From assembly GCA_035771175.1 (NCBI GenBank), contig CM069595.1:473122-537121 (forward strand): DNA of 64,000 nucleotides, given 5' to 3'. Source of the stretch: Paratinospora sagittata (lineage: Eukaryota > Streptophyta > Magnoliopsida > Ranunculales > Menispermaceae). Of this stretch, positions 41,201 through 51,000 are shown one piece after another; positions within the stretch are counted from its first letter, which is position 1; each line of letters opens with the position of its first letter. Below the pieces are notes generated by a model. That model saw only the letters and a list, made by a program, of their open reading frames with translations. It did no database searches and had not been told where the DNA came from. A program made the position numbers and the translations under genes.

Positions 41201-42475
41201 GTTAAAAGCATCGATGAAATTTTGGTGTGGCATATATTATATAGGATGTGATTTTCTATAAAATTATGATGTGTCCCGCTAATGGAATGACATCCTTGGT
41301 CCGGTGTGACCTCTTAAGGAAAAACATAGCCTCCTCAGTCCGTTTTAGTTATGGGCATACATATGTAAGGCATACTGAAGATCCCATCCTCTGCAACTCT
41401 GTAGGTGATCGAAAAGATCAAAGAACCCTTGAGAGATTGCGTGCTGAGAGGCAAGCAAAAATTGACGAACTTAAGGAGAGAACAAACTACTATACCACAC
41501 AACAACTCATTCAGGTAGCAAACAGGAACTACATATTTTTTTGTAGTATGTCTTCTGAAAAATGTGTTTATAGAGTGCATCTTTATATCACTGTTGAACT
41601 AGTATTATGACAGCATGTTCTGTGTACTGCCTGCTTGCCAATACTTACATGAAATATATTGTGAAAGCAGAGATATGATCCTGATCCAGCAGCGAAGGCA
41701 GCTGCAGCAAGTGTCCTGGCATCGAAGTTAGGTGCGGATTCTGGCTTAAAGGTGTATGTTGGTGATGAATCCACCAAACTCAATCCTCCATCAGGACAAA
41801 GCAATGATGTTGAGTTTGTGCAGTCGAAAGGGCTGCGGAATCGGAAGCAACCTCTCAGCAGATCCAACAGTGTTGGAAGTGGTATGATGCATCAATCCAT
41901 TGAGGAAATGCCCCATGATATTGGGCCTGATGATGCTACAACTCCAACTGATCAGACAGTTGTTGAACACCATCCAAAATCAATGGTGCATGATGGGGGA
42001 TGGATTGCTCGTATCGCAGCATTGCTTGTTGGCGAAGACCCAACGCAGTCTTGTGCACTAATATGTGGGAGTTGTCATATGCACAATGGTCCGTTGACAT
42101 TCGTACCATACTGGACTTCCCTTTCATGTTTTACAACATCAGAATACAATAGTTGCCTTTTCTTCTGGATGAGAATTATAATCATGCTTATTTTTTTATT
42201 TTAATTAATTAATTGATTTATTTTTTGCAGGGCTTGCCACGAAAGAAGATTTTCCTTACATAACTTATTACTGCCCACATTGCCGTGCTCTGAACAGGTC
42301 ACGGCAACTGGAAGACCATGCTTTTCCTTCCAGCTCCATCAACACAAGCTGCCCAACCCCTGCAAACAATGACAATGGAAAATCTGTAATAGATCGCAAC
42401 AAACTCTCGAGCTTGACTGCATCTGCGGAAATGGCAGCAATGAATGAGAATGAAGCTTCTCCTGTATCCAATTAA
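29205..42475 (+). CDS. LNP: Lunapark-family ER tubule-junction protein, five coding exons
   Basis: Coding exons are 29205-29456, 39584-39728, 41405-41514, 41671-42088 and 42231-42475, 1,170 nt in total and 389 residues. All junctions are GT-AG and the phases (0, 1, 0, 1) join without loss. The product matches plant Lunapark (LNP1/LNP2), which sits at three-way junctions of ER tubules and helps shape the network. Visible parts: a basic N-terminus ending in the conserved ISKEEAAVLARMKKR stretch, two closely spaced membrane segments at about residues 74-94 and 108-128, a charged coiled coil at about 134-167 (LERLRAERQAKIDELKER), and a C-terminal zinc ribbon with Cys301, Cys304, Cys323 and Cys326 (CGSC and CPHC). 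Length agrees with about 400 residues in Arabidopsis. The gene looks intact. Intron 1 is 10,127 bp and full of retroelements, intron 2 is 1,676 bp with a SINE, and introns 3 and 4 are about 150 bp. If intron 1 is retained, the frame stops at 29594 after 129 codons. Confidence 0.95.
29600..29985 (+). repeat. Imperfect direct duplication in Lunapark intron 1
   Basis: The phrase AAACTGCTTGGCCATA followed by GAGAATTAGGTCCTTG occurs at about 29701 and again at about 29901, each followed by an ATGCTCA/TGCTGAC and CCTTTTgTCC-like tail and each preceded by a purine-rich GGAGA tract. The spacing of about 200 bp suggests a degenerate tandem duplication of one 200-bp unit. No coding content is seen, and the second copy abuts the poly(A) end of the LINE fragment that follows. 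Confidence 0.6.
30002..31065 (-). mobile_element. LINE (L1-type) 3' fragment, minus strand, decayed
   Basis: On the minus strand this encodes the C-terminal part of a plant L1-type LINE polyprotein. From about 31045 downward one can read a WKIISF...GFRFWEDKWI segment, then from 30935 the pre-zinc-finger region, and at about 30420-30560 the zf-RVT motif (PHCCVLC...ESVDHLF). A downstream segment in another frame (WVILLERNGRIFRNEA, about 30250-30300) is the usual LINE C-terminus, so at least one frameshift is present. The 3' end is marked by a poly(A) run at 30002-30011 (T-run on +). Reverse transcriptase core and endonuclease are absent, so it is a 5'-truncated dead copy. It belongs to the same family as the plus-strand fragment at 33845 (both have SPHCC[VM]LC). 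Confidence 0.85.
31066..33844. other. Lunapark intron 1, unclassified AT-rich stretch
   Basis: No gene is seen. Poly(A)-like runs occur at 31602-31615 and 32547-32560 and may mark ends of old insertions. At about 32239-32300 a tRNA-like arrangement (GGTTGGCGTAATGGTG, then GGTTTCAAAGTAC about 40 bases later) could be the head of a decayed SINE, but no target duplication is visible. A T-rich/CT-rich tract lies at 33305-33400. Open frames here are low-complexity and start with non-ATG codons or lack any family signature. Confidence 0.4.
33845..34456 (+). mobile_element. LINE (L1-type) 3' fragment, plus strand, with poly(A)
   Basis: The plus strand encodes the terminal zf-RVT region of a LINE: LQRHYPHIALSPHCCMLC at about 33878-33935, then RRIWHRW, an in-frame stop at about 34085, and at about 34120-34165 the LINE C-terminal signature WYIWLERNRRIF, which runs into a frameshift before HNIARSDEK. 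A 3' untranslated region of about 125 bp is followed by a poly(A) run at 34440-34456. The element is heavily 5'-truncated and inactive. Sequence similarity and opposite orientation relative to the fragment at 30002-31065 mean the two could pair in a long intron transcript. Confidence 0.82.
34771..36120. mobile_element. Solo LTR, 1350 bp, with exact GAAGT target duplication
   Basis: The segment begins TGTTATGAAAATATTGCAAG and ends CAACTTATCA, the TG...CA ends of an LTR. It is flanked by identical 5-bp direct repeats, GAAGT at 34766-34770 and at 36121-36125, the usual target duplication size for Ty1/Ty3 integration. No internal retroelement region is present, so it is best read as a solo LTR left by recombination between two LTRs. 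A conserved-looking phrase near one end (AGTATCGTTTCCACAG) is familiar from LTRs of plant retroelements. Orientation is not assigned. The open frames inside it (for example 35704-35931 on -) have no recognisable product. Confidence 0.8.
36873..37229 (-). pseudogene. Retroelement aspartic protease fragment
   Basis: This minus-strand frame contains the retropepsin-type active-site motif VIIDSGSSETMVS (DSGS) and, about 65 residues on, the second-lobe motif HVLLGRPWHFD, in the spacing usual for plant Ty3 elements. It lies downstream of gag but in a different frame, so gag-pol continuity is lost. The reading ends at 36873, about 200 bp before the LTR, with no reverse transcriptase sequence after it. 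It is part of the element 36354-39006. Confidence 0.8.
37364..38386 (-). pseudogene. gag: gag polyprotein of the Ty3-type element, broken
   Basis: Read on the minus strand, one frame runs from 38386 to 37364 with two stops in the middle. The N-terminal half contains the Retrotrans_gag pattern (MRMDLPTFNGQLHIEDFLNW...VKLVAYKLKGGASAWWEQL), the C-terminal half continues it (YTEEFYRLGARCNLSE...) and ends in a CCHC zinc knuckle, CFRCNQPGHLSNNC, at about 37376-37417, typical of nucleocapsid. The two stops lie at 37970-37972 and about 37949-37951; both are TGA where CGA would fit the family, a change expected from deamination of methylated CpG. The frame upstream of 38386 continues toward the primer binding site but also contains a stop. 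It is not a host gene. Confidence 0.85.
39007..39583. other. Last part of Lunapark intron 1
   Basis: AT-rich intronic sequence between the Ty3-type element and exon 2. It ends in a pyrimidine-rich acceptor region (ACTTTCAG before 39584). A short CT repeat lies at about 39439-39451. Nothing else is recognised. Confidence 0.5.
39780..39933 (-). mobile_element. tRNA-derived SINE with 19-bp target duplication
   Basis: A 154-bp insert in Lunapark intron 2 is flanked by identical 19-bp repeats, TCTTACATTCTATGACTAA, at 39761-39779 and 39934-39952. On the minus strand it starts with a tRNA-like head: TTGGCACAATGGCTGAGG (A-box-like) and, about 40 bases later, GGGTTTGAATCC (B-box), followed by a body with AAGGCTGTGGACATTG and CCTCGCAATGACTAGG. 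That order matches the widespread plant SINE type with a TGGAGGTCACGGGTTCGA head and an AAGGCTGCGTACA body. The perfect long target duplication suggests a fairly recent insertion. It does not disturb the splice sites. Confidence 0.9.
41083..41128 (-). repeat. RTE-LINE-like 3' end fragment, copy 1 of 3
   Basis: On + the stretch reads CTCAACTGAACTTAATAAAG then CCTTTTTCCAAATTACATGG. Related stretches occur at 46796-46838 (same orientation) and 50925-50975 (opposite orientation, CCGACCCCATGTAGTTAGG then AAAAGGCTTAGTTGAGTTGA). This phrase, with a repeated TTGAG-type end, is familiar from 3' ends of plant RTE-type LINEs. Only the tail is present here, in Lunapark intron 2. Confidence 0.5.
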
Positions 42476-42880
42476 TTGAAGCAGGCTTTCTATGGTTGCG
42501 AAACATGATCTTTCTTTTTTCAGTTTATACCTTTTATTTTTCTTTCTTCAGAGAGTGCTGTATGCTGGGATAAATTACTGCAGGCGTGGTTTCTTGTTTC
42601 ATCTTGCAACAAATTGAAGATTTATACCTTGTCATTTATACATGGTGTTGCCATTGTGTCGGCCAAACTGTGAGTACATTGTTAATATACCTAATATCTT
42701 GTGTTCAATGTCAATCGTGTTAAGAAAATCATGTTTCAAACTTTCAAAGCAACAGTGCAGGCTGGAGGTGGCAAATGTCGGAACATGGAGAACTTTTAGC
42801 GCAATCTTTTCAAAGAGGATAAGTGGAGAGTTTTCTGCAGTAGTGCATTCTTTTATTCTTTGTTAGGAATACAGTTTTTG
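42476..42880 (+). other. Probable Lunapark 3' untranslated region
   Basis: After the TAA at 42473-42475 the sequence is moderately AT-rich without coding signature. The polyadenylation site cannot be fixed; plausible near-upstream elements occur by about 42870. A short open frame at 42642-42866 shows no family resemblance. Confidence 0.4.
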
Positions 42881-43500
42881 TTTATAAGGTGCTTTTGGAA
42901 CGTTTAGTAAATTTTTCATGCAATAGTAACGATGAATTTGGGGTTCCATTGTAAGTTTACCCCTAGTACCGTAGGTATCATTAATAACTGTTACATTTGT
43001 AATTGGTATAGATTATTATTATTATTAGTAGTAGTAGTAGTAGTAGTAGTAGTAAAGTCGCGAAAGAATCTTGGTATGTCTTAACTATTCTGAAGGTCTA
43101 TTACATTCACGTTTAATGATCTAAAATGTTGGTGAACTTGGATCTCAGCATAGTCTCCACTGAACCACTTATGGCCCTCAACAAACTGAATTAAAACTTA
43201 AATCGACATTATTAAGCAAGATAACGTATAAAATGAATGATAATAAATGATTTTACTTTTATATTTTTGTTCTTCTTTGTTTGATTTCGTTTTTAGAAGA
43301 GTCATAAATAGTAAATTGAACAACATTTATCAAAATTTCTAACTTTCCCACCCTCAGAACAAAAGAATTTTTTATTTTTTATATTTTTTTAAAATATTGA
43401 AAGAACTTCCTTGCTATTTGTTGGGACGGGTGCCTAGGTCAATGCCTTTACTCCTAACATAGCGAACATGTAACCATGGTTAAGAGTGCTTTAAAATAGA
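42881..43500. other. Intergenic spacer with ATT/AGT microsatellite
   Basis: At about 43011-43054 there is a compound trinucleotide repeat, several ATT units followed by about nine AGT/TAG units. Otherwise this AT-rich spacer between the Lunapark and CBSX3 genes shows nothing recognisable. The CBSX3 promoter should lie in its last few hundred bases. Confidence 0.6.
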
Positions 43501-46500
43501 AGGCATTTTCTCCTAAACTTCTAGCGTGGCTTGTCGAAGTGTTCGCCGTCTTGTTCGCTCCAGATCACGCTACTCAGGCGAAGGCAAGGCTTCCCACTCA
43601 ATTCGTTCCTTCCATCTGTAGCTTTGTCTGTTTTCATTTCAGTCTGCAAAGGTTTATCAAACACAGGCATTAGTCTGAGTGTTTCTCGTTGTTAATTTAT
43701 CGAACTCGCCAATGATTATCTGTGTCCGATGTTTTCTTTGCTGTGCTCATGATTTCTTATATCCGTTTTTTTCTTTGCTTTTACCAGAAGAATACTTGCT
43801 TAATTCTTTAATCTGATGTCCGATTGTGCTGTGAAGTTTCTTTTTCTTCACATACCATCGAATTAGGTCGAGCTTTTATAGAGGATTATTTGTTTGTGTT
43901 GTTTATTTTTCTTGTGGATGGACGGGTCATTTCATTTTCGTTATCCTTTAGTATGTTCTTACTGCGTAATCCCACATTCCGGAGGCGTTTGGTGTTGGAG
44001 GCAAATGACGTTCTTAGGTTTTAGGTTGTTTGCTTATCTCTCATTGGATCATGGATAAACAGGACGAGGACAACCCTATCTTTCTGTTAGCGGGGGTTTT
44101 AAGGTGTATTTTTCAGTTGACGGTCTTTCCTTTTGAGAGAATTCTGGTGCTGCTGATATTAGTTTTTTTCTGACTGTCGAGTATCCATTGTCTTCAGCGC
44201 TTTATGTTGAGTTGAATGAAACACTGGGGAGCTCGTTATAATATGCTTGTTGTTTTCGTCTAAATGAACTATTAAAAATTACCCACAATTCTATCAACAA
44301 AATTGTTCCCTTAGGTTTTTTTTTAATTGATCCTTGGAAGCTTTCTAAACAGTTAAAAGTTATCCACTATTCAGAATTACCCACAATTCTATCAACAAAA
44401 TTGTTCCACCATTAGTTTTTTTTTTTTTTCCAGTTCTTAAACTTAATCATTTGATGGTTTGGTTATTCCAATGGATAAATCATAAATCATAAGACTCTCA
44501 ACTTAATTATTTTTTGTTTCCAATAAGAAAAGCATGTATGTGTGTCATGTGCATGTGCATGTTTGTGTGTGAATGCGAGTCAAACAATTAAACATATGTG
44601 TTAAAAAGTAAAAGGAGTAGTAGACAAAGTATGACAAAGTTTATGCTGGTACAACACATTAATTCTGATTTAATTAAACTAGTTCATACCAATTTAGCTA
44701 GCATCACCAATTGGGATTAGTTTGGGTGGATTCATGGGCTTAGGTATTCAAGAGGCTGATTTGGATCTATTTACGATGAATTGAATGATGCATCACACAA
44801 CTTAGTGATTCGATTCAATATTCTAAATTCCACCTTTTTTTTATGCCCGAGTATCTTTCAAAACAACTAGTTGTATGCCCTACCCTACACTAGGGGTGCG
44901 CATAGGTTGGGTGAGGTTGGTTTATGGAAGGGTTGGAACCGATCAACCCTTCAAAAGCCAACTTAAGTAATGAGCTCCTAACTTCAAAAAAAATTATTAA
45001 TGGTTATATTAAGTTAATATTTTTTTGATAGATTGGACGGGTTGAGGTTTATTACATTTTTAACCTGATCGACTTGTATTACTCAATGGAACATGAAACT
45101 TGACCAAACTCAAGTTGGTCAAAATTGTGGACTCTTGTGGTTGTCAAAATTGTTTAATAAAACTGTCTCAACTGAAAAGAATACCATGTAAGCTAAGAGG
45201 CTAACTTAAAGAAAAACATGACATTATTATATGTGATGTTAAAAAATATTTTAATGGCACATTGTTTATATAATCAGTAATTACTAATGTTCTAAAATAA
45301 AGTATAGAAAATGGTCTATTTTTAATAGTTTCGTACATGAATATCAATACTATAAAAATTTTATAAGATCAAATAATTTAAAATTAACAATGTATAATGG
45401 CTCATGTAGGTTGCGCTTCAACTCGTTCAAATAACATAAACGAATAAATTAAAATGTAAAAAATATTAATGCTCCACATTTCATTTGTTTATTAATATTT
45501 TTCCATATATACATGTTGTCACTATTTTATATCCATTAATTTTTTTTCTTTAATGTTAGTTGATTATCTAATTAGTTAAACTAACTATATTAAAACACTA
45601 TTAAAAAGTTCAAATATGAACCTGTCAACCTAAGCCATTTAGATTGGATGGTTTAGTTTATTTATGTCTTTTAGTTTTGGGCCTTGGCCTTCATGAGCCA
45701 AGAATATTATCATGCATTTGAAAAAAAAAATTTAAGTCCTTTCCAATTTGAGGTGCCACAGAAAGTCATTTTTCCATGGCACCATATACTTTATTTTGAA
45801 GAATTGTGGGCCATTGATTTCCCAGCCAAATCTTTTCTCTCAAGACTTAGTTCTTATTAAATAATATTTGTTTGATTGAATATATATGCTACGAGTAGGA
45901 AGAAATATCTGAATGTAATTTGGGTGAGGCTACTCCATGCCATTTTGTGGATTAGTTTGCTAATGTAATTTCTTTTGATTGGATTTATATACTCATGTTG
46001 AATGATTTTGCATTTAGTTAATATTCATTTGTGGAGTATAGGTCAAGGTAGGAACATTTATGTGCGTGAGGCTACTCATGTCATTTTATGGATAAGGTTG
46101 GTGATGGAATAAGTTTTGAGTTAGGTGGTTGAAACTGGATCGTTATGTATATCAACACTAACATAATCGACTTAGATGGTGAATATTGATGCTTGTTACT
46201 TTTTGAGGTATCAATATTCAATAAAGAAGTGGTTGCTTTTAAGATTACAAGCAAAGGGAGACAATTTTCATCATGCCCCTTCACACATTTACTTGAAAAG
46301 GGATGGTCTATCAATTACATGAAAAGGGGAGGAATCCTTCATGGTTTGATGAGAAGTTCCTATCCTCGAAAAGAACAACTTCATGCTCACACTTTATGTT
46401 CACACTTTGTTTGGAGTGTAAAAAGACCTCTAATCTTGATTTGTTAAGCCTTGACTACATTGATGTCAACAAATTGGAGTAACTTGTGTTGTTGTATGAC

Positions 46501-48026
46501 TGAAGAAAACTTGAAGCAAATAAAAAAATAAATTGAGCAAGTTTAATGTGATCAAGCCTTGTAATTTTCTTTTCTTGGTCACTTCCCGAAGTTCATGGGG
46601 TGGAGTTCAACCTTACTCTCCTAGAGTTACTAGTTGTGATGGACCTTGTCCTTATAATTCAATTGGTTGGCCTCCGCCTTAAATAGAACTTCGATGTCCC
46701 CATCCCATCAAATTGGTAGTAGCCCTTTCTCTGCAATTCACTAACTAGTCCATGCATTGATCACTTTTATGAGAAGTAAGGTGAGGCACTAACACCAACT
46801 TAACTCAACTAAGCCTTTCCCAAATTACACGGGGTCCATGGTTCAAAAATTCCTCAAAATTTGACGAACATCCACGAATTTTGGTCCCTATCAAATTTTA
46901 TTATTTATTGGTGTATAGAATCCTTCTGTAATGAGGGAAGATGTTTTGTTTGAAGGTGCCTATGAACTATATATCTATAATATTTATAGGGTTCTTATGT
47001 TGATAAAACTTGTAGGTATGACTTGATGCTCTGGAGAGGTAACATAATGATGTAGCTTAGTACTTCATACCTTATAGTGATTTTGTTTTATTGTTTGATT
47101 GTGCGAGAATTGTTTTGGTGTTGGGGAAACGATTTTGAAATGTATGACAGGGGTTTACTGGTTTTCATGTTTCCAATGGTAAAATTACAGGGGAAATTAT
47201 TAAGTTTAATTTCAGACATGCGTAGGGATCTGGTGCTGGAGCATGATGAGGATGCTTTTATGTGACTGACTTTATTACATTTTTTGTAGAGTTGATCTAG
47301 AGACTGCCTAGTGAGGGAAGGTTCAAGTTTGGCAGCTTGATGTCTCCTTGTGTTGGAGTTAATATGGTTTTTTTTTAATGTTGTGAACCTCTCTTTACTA
47401 ATTGAATTATCTTTCTATACTTCTATTTTACCCATCAAAAAGAAGGGGGAAAAAACTATCAAGAGTTAGTTTGTCTTTGTGTTAAATGCTGATGTAATAC
47501 AATAGCGACAATGCAGTGTTTGCTGCATGACTAATTTTCTTACCTCTTTTTATATATATTGTTGTTGCTGTTGTTTCATTCTATATTTATTCTGGGTGTT
47601 TGATGCATTTGTGCGGATAAAATTAGTAATTTGGCTGACATGATGCTGAACATTGATGGTCAGATGAATTAACCCTACCCCAATTTCCTAATCCATTGTA
47701 CATCCATTGAATCTTGGATTATCAGGGTCTCTGGATAGCTGTTCCGCAATGTTCACACTTACTTACTGCACAATGAGACCACTTGGCTTTTACTAAATGG
47801 CATTTTGAGATATTGACTGCCTTTTGGAATAGTTGGTCTGAACGTTCGTTGCTCTGAATCATTATTCAAAATGCTATTTGTTCCAAGTCTCTCTTTTCTT
47901 GAGCTATGCACTTTGCATTGCAGGCACTTTCTTGAAATTAATGCATGTGTGTAACAAACACATTTAAGGATCTGAGCCAAAATAAACCTTAGGTTGCTTA
48001 TTATATGTGCTGTGTGCTGTCTATAG
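43500..48026 (+). other. Probable 5' leader exon and long leader intron of the CBSX3 gene
   Basis: A GC- and CT-richer stretch at about 43500-43612 looks like a transcribed leader, possibly with a donor at CCATCT then GTAGC (43618) or CTGCAAAG then GTTTATC (about 43649). The acceptor is CTGTCTATAG ending at 48026, two bases before the start codon. The leader intron would be about 4.4 kb. Inside it, a 29-bp phrase beginning ACCCACAATTCTATCAACAA occurs twice (44281 and about 44379), and 44888-45120 carries GGTTGG-rich sequence with AGGGGTGCGCA, reminiscent of a decayed hAT-type element but without matching ends. No other gene is seen. Confidence 0.4.
46796..46838 (-). repeat. RTE-LINE-like 3' end fragment, copy 2 of 3
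   Basis: On + it reads CAACTTAACTCAACTAAGCC then TTTCCCAAATTACACGGGG, closely matching the copies at 41083 and (inverted) 50925. The preceding 250 bp (about 46541-46795) may be part of the same insertion but hold no recognisable coding sequence. It lies in the CBSX3 leader intron. Confidence 0.5.
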
Positions 48027-48028
48027 GT

Positions 48029-51000
48029 ATGATGCAAGGAGTAATTCAAGCAATCCGCTCCCATGGAACCATTCTAAGATCTGTGGTTCTGCAACACATC
48101 CGTATTGGAGAGCCTAGCATTCAACCTCATATTTTCTCTCATTTCAAATCAGTTTCATCTGTTCGCTTAGAAGAACATGGTTTTGAGAGCACCACTATCT
48201 TAGACATTCTGAAAGCCAAAGGTAAAAGTGCTGATGGTTCCTGGCTTTGGTGCACAACAGATGACACTGTTTATGATGCTGTGAAGTCGGTATGCACCTT
48301 TTTCTGTTCTATATAATGAGGCTGTCTTTTGTTTATAATCATTCTAAACAATTTTTTTAGCCCATGAAGGAATTCATCTTGTTTATCTCATAATAAGGAT
48401 CTCTTTGCTCTTAGACAGTAAAGCCATTTTGCTCTATGTCACATGGATTGCAACAATTTATTTTATGCGTATTGTGTTGTATTCACTGCAGATGACACAG
48501 CACAATGTTGGTGCTCTAGTGGTAGTGAAACCGGGAGAGCAAAATTCGATTGCTGGGATTATCACTGAGAGAGGTAATTATAAACCACCGATCTTCTGTA
48601 AGGATTTTTTATTTTTTTTTTGCCTTTTGTATGTTCAATAACTACTGCCGTTCACTTTAAATTGAACTGCATTTTGGGCTTCAAATTGAACTGCATTTGG
48701 TCTTTCTTTCTGTTGTTGTAGGTAGCTTGGGCCTCCTTTAGACTGAGATTTTGACTCGTCAAATTTTTAGCATGATTATGGCTTCTTTTCTTTTTCTGAA
48801 ATTCTTAGAAAATGATGCAAAATAGTACACCCATTAGAACTTTGATGGAAATGCCATATGTTACAATGAAAATTGTCATTAAATTCAACAAATGTAACCA
48901 TTTATACGGACTCAAGATACAGAACCAGCTCTCATATTGCTTACAATTTTTCTAAGAAGTATCAAATGATGCTGACTCAAAAGACCATATCCTATTTATG
49001 GCGTATGCACCCAAGGGTACATATAAGATTGATCATTGATTGTGACTCAGCAAGGTTCAATCCTCCATTATTCTATGTTGAGGAGTATTGGTCTGTGGAA
49101 AGTAGGATATGGTGCATCCTAATATGATGACCATCTACAACTGAGAAGGCTCAATGACTTGGCCTATGGGGACTAATGCAAGACAAGAATGGAAAATTAA
49201 TAAAATAATATTTTAAATATTTTATATTAGGATTCTAAATATTATAATTTATTTTTAGTGAGAGTGTATTCTTATTTGGAGTCTAGTTGTTTTATTTTAT
49301 TAGGGTTCTAATTTTCTTGAGTAGGATTTTGATTTTCGAATTGTAGTAGGAAATAAATTAGGTAACTTTCTGATTTTGTTATTGATTAGAATTTTAGTTT
49401 TGAAATTGTAGTTGGAATAAAATTAGGTGATTTGGGGCTTTATAAACAATGGGTTGCGATAGAGTTAAAAGAGTTGAAAGAATGATTGGTTACATAGAAA
49501 AATATTGACTATTGCTTCTACCACGTTCTCGACTTCTTCTCTGTTCTTTTCTTTCTCCTCGTTCTACACCACAAAGGAAACAAACAAAATTACTTTGTGA
49601 AAAACAGAGACCATGCTTGTGTATGTACAAAAAGCTATGGAGTTGGTGGGTTGGATGGGGGTGGTAGCTTGCATTTGCTTCAATGAATAATTTTGAAGTC
49701 ATCTTGATGATGGATTTCTTGAGGTATGTCAATGTTATTGTATGCCCTAACTGTAAATATTTTAACCAACAAATTAATTGGCTGAGTGGTCTTGGGTTGG
49801 CACCTCATGAAGTGAGACCAAAGATCAACTCTCACCCTCCATTTGTTGGCCATTGAGGGCTCTCACTCGAGCAACCAGCGGTCAAAGGGAGTCGGGCGAA
49901 GCTCAGATCCCCTTTGTTAAATTTCTTTTTTTTTTATTTTTATTTGAGAAGAAACAATGTTAGTAGTTAGTAGTATAATCAGCTCTATCACCATCCATCA
50001 CTCTCGGAGAGGTATCAAGCCCATTCCTGACCCATTAATCCCCTTCACCCTAGGCAGTGGCAAGAGTTGAACTTTGAACTTTTGGGTTCCAAAGCAACCT
50101 CTTTACCAACTGCGCTAACTCCATGTTGGCTTTGTTAAATTTCTTTGAATTTACATTAATTTTTTAATGCAACTTAAATTTTAAAAATACCTCCAACTTA
50201 AATTTTAAAAATAACTACTTCTATTGAAATTAGGTTAAAAGAATGAAATAATTTGCAAAATTCGAAAGAAATGCTTTGAATTTTTTAACTTTCTGAAATA
50301 ATTTGTGTATAAAAGGTAGATTACAGAATAGGCACGGGCGAAATTGTTTACTTTCTGAATGTGAGGTTGTAGCAAAATCAATGCTAACATCCAGTTTTGT
50401 TAGATGATGCTCCTAAAGAATTCCAATATATGAGATTGATGTCCAATGTTATGTACAATAAATAGAAACTAGAATCATTGAAAGGGGGAAAAAATTGATT
50501 TAGGTAACTCAAATATTACTACAGAAGTTTTGAAGGGGAGAGAAAATCTGAAAATTTGTTTAGGAAACTCAAATATTGAATTAAAAAGGAAGGAATATGC
50601 AATTTACAACTTGTATTATCAACCCATACTTCTGCCATATCTGTTTTGAATATAAGTCATAAAATAGTTTGTTGCTAACACATTGTTCATCAAGCTTTGT
50701 TAAGATTATAAAATATTAGTGTAAATCATGATATTTTGAACCCACAGGCATATGCCTCTCACATGTTAGGAATACTTTTATATTTTATTTTTAAAAGCTT
50801 TTTATAATTTCTAAAACTATTAATTGTGAAATAGATCAACTAAAATGAACATTTATACTAGTAGATATTTTTGTAGTATAGGAAAGAAATTTTTTACTTG
50901 ATAGAGCGAAGTAGAAGAAGTAGATTCATGTAACCGACCCCATGTAGTTAGGAAAAGGCTTAGTTGAGTTGAGATAGAATTTTTTTTGGAGAAAAAGTAT

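Noticed and set aside
41752..42204. A separate 150-residue gene
   Set aside because: It is Lunapark exon 4 plus intron 4 read-through; splicing at 42088/42231 restores the zinc-ribbon sequence.
44888..45670. hAT-like transposon in the CBSX3 leader intron
   Set aside because: The AGGGGTGCGCA and GGTTGG-rich start is suggestive, but no matching inverted terminus or 8-bp target duplication was found.
46193..47265. Open frames of 84 and 62 codons between leader and first coding exon of CBSX3
   Set aside because: No motif, no coding neighbours, and they lie in a probable leader intron.
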